Positions 48,801 through 61,123 are shown, numbered from the stretch's first letter. The stretch: 64,000 nucleotides of DNA from Bolinopsis microptera (GCF_026151205.1 NC_087077.1:12312983-12376982), one strand, 5' to 3'. Translations and numbers: made by a program. The notes: generated by a model from the sequence alone, not told the origin.

Positions 48801-51800
48801 TGTGATACAGTAACGCAAACACGTACCGAGAGTTAATTCACAGAAATAAAACGTACCAAAGCAATAAATGAGTGAGAAAAAAGCTGAAAGGTTCAAATTC
48901 TGTGTGACCTAAGTCGCACCCAGTGCTACGAAGCTGCTCAACCTAAGAATTGGAGAGGAAGTGTCCTGTTTCACGATTTGAATCATGTTAGAAACGGTAT
49001 TTTTGAAAACGTTAGGTGAGAAGGTCACGCCGCCTCAAGTTCAGCAGGTGATCAGGACGGGTTTTCTACATTGCAAATGAATTCTTGATGGGTGTTTTAT
49101 GGAAGTTTTAGGGGACCGGAATTAGTAGGATGTTAGTTTTAGGGTGGTGTTGTAACTGTCAATGATCTGAAAGTGTTAAATTATGATTCCTTTCAGACGG
49201 TGAAAAGTCTGGTGGTGAAGAATTTCTCTCACATTTTCTGCTACATTGCACGGTTTTCAAAACAACAGGAGTCACCCTTTACCTTCGTTGAAAACGTGAG
49301 TTAGTCGCATTGTATTTAAGTTGTTTTAATATCAATTAAAATTTGTTATTGATTATTTTCTTATTTTATATTAATTATTGTTTATTTACTTATTTCTTTG
49401 TTAAATATTTTCATTAAACTGTTCAGGTGAGTGAGATGAGCTTGTCAGAGTTAATGCAGCATAACGTACAGCCCATAACCAACCAGCTGGCCCTCTACCT
49501 ATCACGTGACAAAGATGCGGTGGAGTGGGGACTCAACATGCTACAAGCTAACACTGTTGCTAAGGAGACGGTTGCCAGGGAGACTGTTACCAAGGAAACT
49601 GCACGTGACAAAAAGAACAAATCTTCCAGCGGAGACTGTGGGAGGCTAGCTAGTTTGATAGAGCCCAGGTTGTTGGGGATACTAGCCTCTCTAGCTACTC
49701 TACAGCGGGGCAAGTTTACTGAAGAGTCCTATTTGGTGTTGGAGAGTGTTATTGAGCTGATGCAGATATTTCCTCCCACCACCCTCACCAAGTGGAAAAA
49801 CAAACTCCTCTCCATACTTAGGTACTACTCTTTTTACACGTCTTGTTAAATGGTGAGAAAATTCGTCCAAACTTTTCGGCTTAGAAACGTTTAAATATTT
49901 TGGAAATGTACTTCCTGCCCCCGAAAATGTACTTCCGGTAGTATATTTTGACGAGTTTCCATTTTGCGAAGCCTTATCCGGAATTTTTTCTTCGTTATTT
50001 ACAGCAGCTGTGCTGTTAACCCATTAGGGACGATAGGGTCGTTTTTATGACCCACCTTTTCTAGACAAAAAACCAAATTACTAAACGCTATAACGAATCT
50101 ATAGCATATATGCTCAAAATTTATTGGGCTTCATTATATGTAGCCCAATTAATTTTGAGCATATATGCTATAGATTCGTTATAGCGTTTAGTAATTTGGT
50201 TTTTTGTCTAGAAAAGGTGGGTCATAAAAACGACCCTATCGTCCCTAATGGGTTAAATATTCATCACAGATCTGTGATAACGTCTATCACAGATCTGTGA
50301 TAACGTCTAATGTCTATCACAAGTAAGAACATGAACTATAATTATGTTTTATCCCTGTAGGAACGGGTTGAACTGTCCTGATGCAGTGGTAAGACACGAC
50401 GCACTGATTGGGTGGGACACGTTTGTGCGAGTAAGCGAGAAGAAGTGTGTAGGACCTTTACTGGGGGAAATAGTTGCTGTGTTGCTCCCTCACCTACCTA
50501 CCTTCCCTTCTCAAGTCAGTGCTGCTCCATTAACTAATTTAGTTAGTTAGTTACTATCAAAGCTTATCAAAACTTTCTTTGGGAATAGAACTTTGAGCAC
50601 CTCAATCGTGTCTTGTGCTATCCTCAGTGACCTTGCTAGATGATGATTTTCCGTTTTTCAAAGCTTTCTTTGGGAATAGAACTTCCAGTACCTCAGTTAT
50701 GTCTAATGTCATCCTCAGTGACGTGACCTTGCTAGATGATCATTCAAGAAAAATTCAGCTGAAATCTGAAAATGTTTATTCCGTCGATTTTTTTTCGGGA
50801 TATACTGGTTCCAATACCTTGATGGCGACTTTTATCACTCTCACCGACCTCACTGATTGGTCACTGGTCAAAAATTAAGCTAAAACCGCGAAATTTCGGT
50901 CAAGGGGACGGCAGAAAAGCTTCTTTTCAAAACCTCCTTTTATATTCTGATGATTTTCCGTTTATCAAAGCTTTCTTTAGGAATAGAACTTTGAGTACCT
51001 CAATCGTGTCTTGTGCCATCCTCAGTGACCTTGTAAGATGGTCATTGAAGAAAAATTCAGTCAAAACAGTGAAATTTGGGTCGCAGAAAGCTAAAATTCG
51101 AATATGTCCTATCGGGGGGACATATTTAAAATTTTCATTGTATCAAAGTTTTCTCCGGATATACTGGTTCCAGTACCTTGATGGCGACTTGTGTCACCCT
51201 GACCGACCTCACTGATTGGTGACTGGTAAAAATGTCAATCAAACCGTGAAATTTCGGTCAAGGGGACGGCATAAAACCTTCTCTTCAGTAATCTGTAAAT
51301 ATGAAGATGTCACATAAGGTCGTGAAATCTATTTGCTGCATATAATTTCTCTTACATTTAATCTAGACACAAATAACCTCTTAAAATATCTGTTATCTAA
51401 TTAATTAAACGTATCTTAATTAACTAATTAATTAATATGTTTGTTGTCAGGTGATTCAGACAGTGAGGTTCCTGTTGTTAGAGAACGAGAGATGGAGCGA
51501 GGTTAAGAACTTTGTAGGTGACATAGGCTGGCTCACTATCCCTGACCACATGGAGCTTGCGGATGTGAAATTAAAACTACTCTCTCACGGTAAGGTTGAA
51601 CCGCAAGAAGTTCCGTTATTGTTTATCTCAATAAGTTAATAATTAATCAATTAATTAGTAAAATGTAGACTCTAACATCATGTACCAGTACATGCAGGAA
51701 AGAAGGGAGAAGTGATGACGGAGGAGCGGTTTAAGGACAGTTTGAAGTCCCATATTTCGGGAGTTGCTGCAGAGAGTTCAGAAGTTCGGGCACATTCTCT

Positions 51801-54800
51801 AACTTCCCTTCAGCAACTTCTCCATACCAACCAGGATATCATTAACCATATGGTGCTAGGTAAGTGCTAAGTTATCATACCAACAAAGATGTCAGTTTGC
51901 CATCAATCAAATAATTAAAGCAGTTCCTACTTATTGTATTTTGACTGTCATACCATCTGGTGATCATCACCATTCTCCATTTATTCGAAAGATTTTATAT
52001 TCTTTTTCTTGTCGAACGGATGACATGCATGGGAAACATTTTCCAATCGAGATATTGTGACTTTCTGATGGGCTGAAAATTTGAGTGATGTCATGTTTCT
52101 TCATCTTCGCAATTTTAAGAGAATTGATGTGTTGTGCCAACAAGTTTTAAGCTAATTGGTTTACAGGAAGTGAGACGGTAGATAAGATGATAACAGAGCT
52201 AATAAGCACCTTGTTATGCGGAGTAAGGGATCCTGACCTTGACATCAGAATCCTCTTCTGTACTTGTTTAGGTAAAAATATAATCATATTAAATATTATA
52301 TCATATTCCTGAACCTGTTTCCCGAGCATATTATGTTTATGGACACGTTCATTGAAGTTTGAGGAAATTGGTAAATTTCTAAAACAGCGTTTTTGACGAT
52401 AGTGGTTTAATTTTAACATATATTAATCTAGCGAGTTCATAAGTTCTGAACATTAGCCACGTGACCCATACTCCCATATGCACAGCTCAAAAATAAAATG
52501 TATTGCTTTTAGGCACTATTATGTAAAAAATGTCACATTTTTGGGACATTGTTTACCATAGCTGCCCAATTAGCATTTTTTGGTCTAAAATATAGTAGAT
52601 TAGGTCAATCTAACAATTATGATACAATGTAGGCCTAAAGGGCAGTGATCGAACGGCTTTAAGGCAACATTTCGTAAACTTTGTCACACTCAGAATACGA
52701 GACCTCTTTTCTACTGTGAGTTGTCCTCAAAACCCTTTCAACTCATTATTTGATAGTTCTTCTGCCAATCATAGCCCTAAAATATGTTGTTTTGAAAAGT
52801 TAACAAATACATGCACTTGGCTATTGGGAAATGATGTAAATTCTGTCACATTATATGGAATTTGAAATTCTGGGTGAATTTCCGAAATCATTTATTTCTG
52901 ATTTTGGTTTGGAAGGCGTGAAAACTCTATATGAGGACGATACACGGATACAGTTGATTGAAGTATAGGGCAGTTGATGTAAACAGCGTCACACAATGAT
53001 ATGAAATCGTAAATGGACACGTTCATGTTGAAGTTTAAGGATATTGGTAAACCAAAAAAAATAGCGTGTTCAGAAGTTCTGAACATTAGCCACGTGACCC
53101 ATACTTCCATATACACGGCTCAGAAATACAATTTATTGTTTTTAGGCACTATAATGTAAAAAATGTCACATTTTTGTGACTGTGTTAACCATAGCTGCCC
53201 AATTAGCATTTTTGGTTTGAAATATAGTAGATTAGGTCATTCTAACAATTATGATACAACATTTGGCTAAATGGCAGGGATCGAACGGTTTTGAGGTAAT
53301 ATTTCGTAAACTTTGTCACACTCAGAATACGATACCTCTTTTCTACTGTGAGGTGTCCTCAAAACCCTTTCAAATCATTATTTGATGGTTCTTCTACCAA
53401 TCATAGCCCTAAAATATGTTGTTTTGAAAAGTTAGCAAATACATGCACTCATTTGGAAATGATGTAAATTCTGTCACATTATATGGAATTTAAAATTTTG
53501 GGTGAATTGCCGAAATCATTTATATCTGATTTTGGTTTGGAAGGCGGGAAAACTGTATATAAGGACGATGCACGGATAGAGCTGATTCAAGTTAAGGGCA
53601 GTTGATGTAAAAATTGTCACAATAATAATAAGGGCAGTTGATGTAATGAAAGAAAATCTATCTAACTAATGCAATGGCTGATGTGACGAAATTTACATTT
53701 CTTGACCCTCTTTTGAAGAAACATGCCTCGATTAATATTCAATATTCTTCCAGGAATTATTAGTAGGTTATTATTGAGCAAATCAGAACTCAAGTTTAAC
53801 AATTCTGAGTTTAATTTTACTAAGTTACCGAAATGTGACGAAATTCACTTTTCCTGCCCCAACAGTATAATTTCAATGTGATGAAAAATGGGCATGGGTT
53901 TCTATATTTCCTTATCTCTGAATTAATCATTTCAAACTATAATTAGGACTGTTGATGTGAAAGAAAGTATATCTAAATTTTACAATGACGTATGTGACAA
54001 AATTTACATTTCTTGACCCTATTTTGAAGAACCATACCCCGATTAGAATTCAATATTCTTCCAGGAATTATTAGTAGGTTATTATTCAGCAGATCATCAG
54101 AACTCAAGTTTGACAATTCTAAGTTTAATTATACTAAGTTACCGAAATGTGACGAAATTCACTTTTCCTGCCCCAAAAGTATAATTTCAATGTGATGAAA
54201 AATGGGCATGGGTTTCTATATTTCCTTTATCTCTGAATTAATCATTTCAAACTATAATTAGGACTGTTGATGTGAAAGAAAATGTATCTAAATTTTACAA
54301 TGACGTATGTGACGAAATTTACATTTCTTGACCCTATTTTGAAGAACCATACCCCAATTAGAATTCAATATTCTTCCAGGAATTATTGGTAGGTTATTTT
54401 TCAGCAAATCAGAACTCAAGTTTAACAATGCTGAGTTTGATATCACTAATTTACCGAAATGTGACGAAATTTACTTTTCCTGCCCCAACAGTATAATTTC
54501 AATGTGATGAAAAATGGGCATGGGTTTCAATATTTCCTGTATAAATCCATTCCAACTATAATAAGGCCAGTGATATGAAAGAAAATCTACCTAACTAATG
54601 CAATGGCTGATGTGACGAAATTTACATTTCTTGCCCCTATTTTGAAGAATCATACCTCAATTAGTATATAATGTTACTTTATCACCATCACTATGTCGAT
54701 AAATTAGTTATTTTGCCAACACGGAGCAAATAAAGTTATAATTTTTTTTGTGACGAAATTTACAAATTTTTACCCTGTTCAGGTGTTGAAATTTATCCAA

Positions 54801-57800
54801 TGTTAACATATCACTGCCATATAATAATTTATATGACCGGCGTATGGTTGAAATATTGTTAATTGATCCATAGTACGTAATATAGGGTTTTTAAGTTGGT
54901 ATACTAATATTTACTCAATTTCACACATGTTGAGATATCATACAAATTTATATGACTAAATTTACCTATTTCTGCCTTCTGTATTTGTATCTGCCTATAA
55001 CAATGAAATATGTGAACAATTCCAAACACATTCAGCTCACAAAATAATGCTAGACTATTCGGCATTTCTTGTCAGGATGTCATAAACATCCCTCATATAA
55101 ATTTCTTAAATGTGTGACGGAGTTTACATGGTGCTACCATTTAAGGAAAAAAGTCGCTAAATATGTAGATAATAGTCATATACAGTTATTCTATGAATTG
55201 GAAATTCGAAAATGTGGTCAAATACGGCAACAAGGGGTCCATATAAACTCCGTCACGTTTTTATAGTGTGACAAAGTTTACAACTCACTGCCGGCTGCAT
55301 TTAAGCGATATCTTATCGTCTGATAAAGATATCGTTATGCGACAAAGTTTATCTAGAGGATGAAACGATTATCTTAGGGTTAGAGGGTTTATATAGTTTC
55401 ATAGTGTGACACATTTTACATCATCGTGCCATTCAGTAGGGTCACTAATATTTACCAATATCCTCAAACTTCAATGAACGTGTCCTTATATATTTTCTGT
55501 GTAACTGGTATCAGTGATCAGCAAGTTTCCATGACAACCCTTAATTCCAGGAGAAGTAGGAGCAATTGACGGGGGATTACTAGGATCTGTAATCTCAACT
55601 CCAACCTCCCAACACAAAGTATATCTGGAAGGAATAGAGGACGAGAACTTCGGACCCGACCTGCTAGTAGTGCTCTCTAAAGGTTACAGGAACAGCTCTG
55701 ATCAGTTGAGTGAGGACAAGTTCGCGTTTGCTATCCAGGAGGTGTTGTCAGCGTACAGACGGTGTGGGGACCAGCTGTTCTCCAAGTTCAGGGACAGATT
55801 TGATGAGAGTGTCATGGAGATATTGGAACCTCATATTAACTCTAAGTAAATTACATTCTAATGTTTTACATTAAGTTTTACATTAAGTTTAAGTATGAAG
55901 TTATTGTATAAATGATGAAATTATTATGATGTTGGGAATTTTTTAATTTACTACTCAACCCCCAGATACATTTTACAACAACTTCACCCCGACTAACGTT
56001 ACCCCCATTATATTGCCAGGTACATACTAAACCCCTCCCCCGACTAACGTTACCCCCATTATATTGCCAGGTACATACTAAACCCCTCCCCCGACTAACG
56101 TTACCCCTATATTGCCAGGTACATACTAAACCCGCACAACGAGCCCAGTAGAGCTACTCCAGTATTTAAAAGCGAGAAGAAAACAACTTTTGAGGAATGG
56201 CTGTCGTGTTGGACGGGTATACTGTTACAGTTAGTGGTCGAGGGCAGTAACCATGGTAACCAGAGCAGTAACCATGGTAACAATAAACTAGCTTCTCTTC
56301 TTATTCCTCCTCTAAAGATCATCACTTCCACTCAAACTGGTAAAATAACTGTTACCATGACAACACTACTGTTACCATGACAACACTACTGTTACCATGA
56401 CAACACCAGTATTACTAGGAAAACGCTGTTACAATAAAGACATTTCTGTTACCATGACAACTATTTAACTATGACAACACTACTTTCTGTGTTTATCATG
56501 AAATCAGTTTGCTTATCTAACTATTACAGATACGCTACAATTTCTACTGCCAATACTGGTACTACAGATCCTGCTAAAAGGAAGCACATCAGCAGTGGAC
56601 CTGGTACTTACAGAGGTACAGGCAGTCCTCTACGCTACACAAAATAACACTGTAAGTCTAGATCACAGTATCTGCACTATCTCTATTCAGGCTAGTAATG
56701 ACAATGTCACGTGACCAGGCTAGTAATGACAATATCACGTGACCAGGCTAGTAATGACAATATCACGTGACCAGGCTAGTAATGACAATGTCACGTGACC
56801 AGGCTAGTAATGACAATATCACGTGACCAGGCTAGTAATGACAATGTCACGTGACCAGGCTAGTAATGACAATATCACGTGACCAGGCTAGTATTGACAA
56901 TGTCACGTGACCAGGCTAGTAATGACAATGTTACGTGTGTTGTGATGTTACCAGATATAAAATGATTATTTCCAGGTGTTGTGTGATGTAACGAGACTAA
57001 TAGCTCAGACTGTGTTCTCACTTATTGACTACATTGTTATCTGGATCAACAAAAAACGCCAAATAACTACTAAAGGTAAGAGTAGATATCAACTCAGAAT
57101 ATATTGTACGTGAATTTTAACAGTTCGTGTTCCTGCTTAGCTACTCGAAAGAATTAATTACTAAAAGTTACTTAAGTGCTATAAAAAGGATTTAAGTTCC
57201 AACAGCAATGATACTATTTACAGGTAACAGTGCGTCCGTAGCACTGTTAACACGAGTAGAGAACACACTGAACAAGGTGTCTAAACAAGTTATAGCAGTG
57301 TCCGCCTTCAACTGTGGGGCTTACAACAGAGCACTCATGTATCTGGAGTATAAAAACAAGATCACTGATCAGGTATTATAGTTCCATGGTCCTGAACTTT
57401 AACTATTTAGCAGCAGGTGGTACTGGTAATTTCTATTTTTCTCGTTTGATCTCCAGGTACCATTCATATTATATAAACTGTCCCCTATGTCATGTCTCTA
57501 ACTCTGAATCCTTTAAATGTGCCCAATTACTTTACTGAATCTACTCTGTCAGAGGGACTGGGAGCTGCTGCAAAGGATCTACGTTAAAATGAGCGAGTTT
57601 GACGGAGTAGCAGGGGTAACTGCTTCTAGGAACACACCGGCCTCTCTAAGAGAACAGATACAAGGTTAACAATTTGTATATTAGTAAATTAATTTCGTGA
57701 TTATTCACTACTTCATAGTTCATTTTGTTATCATGAACTGTTGCTGCTAACCCCGCTAACCCTGCTAACCCTCAGCTCTAGAGACAGAAGGGAGACTACA

Positions 57801-60686
57801 AGAAACTCCTCCAATGTACGAGCAGGGGATAACACAATTCCCAGGGGACAGTTTCTTCGTTCAGGGCATGTTAAAACAACTCCTGCACACTGGGCTAGTC
57901 AGTATTGATTATTATTATTATTGTTAATTAGTTAGATAATTATCATAAGTTAACTAGATAATTACTATTGATTAATAGAAGTAAATATAGATATAGTAAC
58001 TAGATCACAACTCAACCTTTTACCGTGGTTCTTTGTGAATGTTCACGCCATTTTCTTTTACAACACTACAAATTCTTACTATAAAGTTTGTGAATTGTGA
58101 TGATTGAAAATACTCCAGTCACCAGTGTGCTTTTTACTGAGACTAAACTATTCTCAGCACACTTCTCTGGTGGGAGTAGTTAATGATAGGATAAGAGAAG
58201 ATCCAGCTTTAACAGGAGATCTGAATGAATACAGAGTACAAGCTGCCTGGTCCCTCGCCAGGTTGGTTACTTCTTAATGTTTGCTATTTAAGATTAGTTA
58301 TAGTTGATGAATAATGTGAGAAGGTGTTGTTCTCTTGGACTTGAGCAAATATATACTAGATAAACTTACTATTCACTAAATACACTAGTATAGTATATTA
58401 TACACAGAACTAAACTAACTATTTTACCTACAGGTGGGATCTAGTAGATGAGTACATTTCCTCTACACCTCACGATACTTCCTGGGCAGTAGGGGTGGGG
58501 CGGCAGTTCCTCTCAGCTAGACTTCTAGATAGAGACACTTTCAACTCTTCTCTCCGGGCACTGCGCGCTGAGCAACTTATCCCTTTATCAGGTGAACACT
58601 TTAATTTCAGTTTGAAAAGTTAGCAAAAGTGTCACATTATTATATTATGTACTACTATAACTGATAACACTGAACACTTCCAGTACAATTAGCGGATCTT
58701 AAGTAGCCAATAGACATTATTAACCATAAGTTCCCATTAGTAATCTTTAGTAATCGTTGCGTTACTTACACAGTTGCTGTTATGGAGGGAGGGTGTTACG
58801 AGCGATGTTACGAGAATGTGTTAAATCTGCACATGTTGAGAGATATAGAAGAGTGGGCTAACTCCCTCATATTCAACCAGTCTCCTGGCTCTCAGTCTCT
58901 CACTCTCATTGACAAGAACAAGGAGGTAATATTATTTTATATTCGCTTTTGCAAATAAAAGGATTGTAACTTTGTTTCTTAAATACGTCGGAAAACTTTT
59001 TGCTGATTAAGAAATTGTTATAACAATTAGATTTAAACAGAAATTCCGTTTTCCTTCAATTTTATATCGGGAGTAAAGCTTAGTATTTTTTAACTTTTTG
59101 ATGTGTGTTTCTTCTCAGTTTGAAAGTAGGATGGGAGTAATCCAGGATGGTTGGCGGACACGGGAGCCAGTGTATAACCTACAGCGCGCTCTCCTGCGCT
59201 TGGTGGGGGATGATAAAACAGTCAGTGCAACTCTGGGTACAAGCTGGTTAAACAGTGCTACTTTAGCACGGTCAGTTACTTTCAATTACTACTGTACTTC
59301 TCAATGTTATAATGTGATATTTACTCTTTTCTCCTACTTTATAATTCGTTGAAATAGTGTTTTACAGTAAGGAGATGCTGATACCATGTTGTGATAGTGC
59401 TCTACAGAATGCTAGTCTCTACACCCCACCCAAGTTCAAGGTATTTTGTCACAGACCACCCTGAGAGCCTGAGAATCGGCACTTCATGTTTCTATCTTGG
59501 ATTGTCGTAGTCGGTTGTCCTTAATATCAACTAGCGCTGTGCATAAAAATATTAATTTTAATATTCTGTATCTGTTAGATAGAACGAGCACGCTGGTTGT
59601 GGGACAAACAGTCCAAAGAGGAGGCAATGACATTGCTAGGGAACTATTTATCCGAGATAGAGAGATCACCTGAGAGTATCAGTAAGAGGGGCAGAGCTGA
59701 GGCAAAACTGCTCTACGCTAACTGGAGGGAGCTGACTTCTTATTACGACTCAGAGGATATTCAACATTTGTTCTTGAAGGTTCGTTTTATTGTTTTAAGA
59801 AAGCGACAAACCACTCATCAACTTTTTGTTTACTAGCTCAACCTTTACTGTTTGTGCTTGTGCCAATTGAACTGACTAGTGTTATTCTAGTGTAAATGTG
59901 TTGTTCATACAGGTTACGGATGCAGATCCAAGTTGGGAAGATGCACAGTTTAACTGTGCCAACTATTATTATAAATGGAGCAAAGCTGTTACGCCAGGGT
60001 TCAAACAGACCATGATGCCGCATGTTATCAAACACTACGGGGAGTCCCTCAAGTATGGCTCAAATAACATTTTCCAGAGCTTACCCCGTCTCCTTACGAC
60101 TTGGTTCGATCTTGAAGGTAAATCGCATGTTAATTAAGTCAGCTTATAATTGTGGCAATATAGAAGTCCACATTTTCGAAACCAGGTATTTTAGACGCGA
60201 AAGCCGAAGACATTTAAAGTAGATGATCTCGCGCGCATTGAAGCACCTTCCCGCGATCGAAATGTACTATTTTGGGTCATCTCTTGTTTATTTTGTGAAA
60301 CTTACATTTTAAGGTCAAATAAAGTAAAGGGGAATTTGATACTAAACCAAGCACTTCAACCGATCCTAATTCATCATTTAGTTTACCCCGCATGTTTTAA
60401 TTTCAGGAGCGGATATGAGCCAGAGCACCGCGCAGATGTCCATGTCACAAGCTGCCCACAAACCCAACTGTATACAACAGGCTAACAAGTAAGCACCTTT
60501 TTTTACCCGTTTCAATATCTGCATAAATATGTTTTTGTTAATCGAGTAATACAGTAGTTGGAATACTGAGTTTTAATATTTTGACTTTTCAGGCACATTG
60601 ACGATCTTATAAAGAAACTGCCAACTTATCAGTGGCTCACTGCTCTGTCCCAAATACTGTCTCGTATTTGTCACCCGTCAGCCTCC
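39828..60686 (+). CDS. atr: ATR-type checkpoint kinase homologue, exons 1-40 (kinase exons not in window)
   Basis: ATR is the PI3K-like kinase that senses RPA-coated ssDNA. Exon starts: 39828, 40182, 40502, 40757, 41497, 42180, 42603, 43010, 43455, 43769, 44002, 44432, 44654, 45069, 45520, 45803, 46112, 46380, 49197, 49427, 50361, 51451, 51698, 52167, 55551, 56119, 56530, 56976, 57224, 57553, 57776, 58158, 58434, 58774, 59119, 59368, 59579, 59913, 60407, 60593. Ends fall at GT donors, the last at 60686. All 39 junction phases agree, giving exactly 2048 codons. The N-terminus is HEAT-like ([15 protein letters not shown]). The UME region spans exons 17-18. [14 protein letters not shown] (exon 20) and [18 protein letters not shown] (exon 28) fit the ATR HEAT/pre-FAT layout. 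FAT runs from exon 29 ([39 protein letters not shown]) to [16 protein letters not shown]. The rest of FAT, kinase and FATC are missing up to 64,000. Intron 18 houses a protease gene on the other strand. Confidence 0.93.
40025..40181 (+). repeat. Tandem repeat that multiplies the 3' splice site of ATR exon 2
   Basis: Three to four ~50-bp copies of TAAGGTAATGTTATAAATAC followed by CTCAGTGAAGG-like sequence. Acceptor-like CAG|TG sites occur at about 40094, 40143 and 40181; only the last leads into the exon. Confidence 0.75.
40385..40495 (+). repeat. 17-bp tandem repeat (ACAATGTGTGATACCTA)
   Basis: About six diverged direct copies in ATR intron 2, ending just before the exon 3 acceptor. Confidence 0.75.
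41380..41482 (+). repeat. 18-20-bp tandem repeat (AATTAAATAGTCTAAATT)
   Basis: Five to six copies in ATR intron 4, just before the exon 5 acceptor. Confidence 0.85.
42060..42165 (+). repeat. ~28-bp tandem repeat (TACATTTATACGATATGTTT)
   Basis: About three to four copies in ATR intron 5 immediately 5' of exon 6. Confidence 0.8.
46925..48396 (-). CDS. Cathepsin-L-like cysteine protease, nested in ATR intron 18
   Basis: Papain-family (C1A) endopeptidase of lysosome or secretory pathway. Exons on minus: 48396-48268, 48166-47827, 47678-47461, 47275-46925; phases agree, 345 residues plus stop, the normal length for a cathepsin L precursor. A signal peptide ([18 protein letters not shown]) is followed by an I29 inhibitor propeptide ([27 protein letters not shown]). 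The mature enzyme starts near IPEELDLRN. Catalytic Cys is in QCGSCWSFS, His in [11 protein letters not shown], Asn in [13 protein letters not shown]. The CDGGLMD block and conserved Cys are present. No lesion seen, so it is probably active. It is transcribed against ATR inside a 2.64-kb intron. The exact subtype (L, S, K-like) cannot be settled by eye. Confidence 0.92.
48430..49196. other. Upstream region of the cathepsin gene, within ATR intron 18
   Basis: No exon of either gene seen. The cathepsin promoter should lie here on the minus strand, but I see no unambiguous TATA box. Confidence 0.4.
50020..50252. mobile_element. Palindromic TTAA-flanked MITE in ATR intron 20
   Basis: Two ~100-bp arms are perfect or near-perfect inverted copies, starting CCCATTAGGGACGATAGGGT and mirrored at the other end. 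TTAA borders lie at 50016-50019 and 50253-50256. A piggyBac-type non-autonomous element; no ORF. Confidence 0.85.
50258..50325 (+). repeat. Repeated palindrome ATCACAGATCTGTGAT
   Basis: The 16-bp perfect palindrome occurs twice in tandem (about 50263 and 50288), followed by CTATCACAAG half-copies, directly after the MITE. Confidence 0.8.
50556..51290 (+). repeat. ~350-bp tandem duplication in ATR intron 21
   Basis: Blocks containing AAAGCTTTCTTTGGGAATAG (50566, 50660, about 50958) and GATATACTGGTTCCA..ACCTTGATGGCGACTT (50800 and 51153) repeat in the same order. Short ORFs across them share no domain and are not called. Confidence 0.75.
52440..55430. repeat. Array of a TGTGAC(N4)TTTACA motif with two families of longer repeats (ATR intron 24)
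   Basis: A ~632-bp unit is present twice (52440-53070; 53073-53630). A ~313-bp unit then recurs (53640, about 53955, 54268, about 54570 partial). Inside both, TGTGAC-N4-TTTAC-like motifs recur about every 150 bp: mostly reversed (TGTAAA..GTCACA) before about 53640 and forward after it, often followed by TGCC. Diverged copies continue to about 55415. There is no exon in this 3.28-kb intron. Confidence 0.8.
55985..56118 (+). repeat. Triplicated 3' splice site before ATR exon 26
   Basis: ATATTGCCAGGTACATACTA occurs three times (AG near 56020, 56070 and 56118) with CGACTAACGTTACCCC between. The last copy is used in the model because only it continues into open coding sequence; the first two are followed by CCCTCCCC-rich intron-like sequence. 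Confidence 0.8.
56340..56465 (+). repeat. 23-24-bp tandem repeat (CTGTTACCATGACAACACTA)
   Basis: Three clean copies and two decayed ones at the start of ATR intron 26. Confidence 0.85.
56688..56937 (+). repeat. 28-bp minisatellite, nine copies, each with CACGTG
   Basis: Unit CAGGCTAGTAATGACAAT followed by RTCACGTGAC. The R position alternates G/A between many successive copies, suggesting a two-unit expansion step. It lies in ATR intron 27. Confidence 0.9.
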
Positions 60687-61010
60687 GTTAGTATTTCAAA
60701 ATTATCTAATCATACACTTTCCTTCAACTCCAGTCATCGGTGTTTCTTATAGTTTAAACATTTCAAATGTATCGAATTACGACCTATTGACGATAAAGCA
60801 CTATTTATTGGTCGCCCGGCTTTATTTTTGCTGTTGGGGTAGAAGGTTGAGGGGCAGACTGGACCTAGATATTTGGGTTCTAATATTGACAAGGCGTTAT
60901 GGTTCTGCATATGACTATAAGACTATAAAGTCGATTAAAATAACTTGTGTTGTTTTAAGTTTCGTGATATGATGTCAATTATAGCAAATAAATCAGAATA
61001 AATACTGTAC
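60687..61010. other. Start of ATR intron 40; no exon seen
   Basis: After the donor at 60687 no open frame with an acceptor and kinase-like sequence appears on the plus strand. Confidence 0.5.
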
Positions 61011-61123
61011 AAAAATGACAATACATAGTATCGAATGATATCTTGTTTGCAATCCAATACAAACAAATCCCCATTTCTCGTGTGCCCAAGTCTATATCAC
61101 AGAGTGCAGGGAGGATAGGGATT

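Noticed and set aside
50615..51215. Short ORFs in ATR intron 21
   Set aside because: They fall in a tandem duplication, differ in frame between copies and have no splice support; the ATR phases are satisfied without them.
56688..56937. 28-bp repeats with the size of CRISPR repeats
   Set aside because: Copies are head-to-tail without spacers inside an ATR intron.
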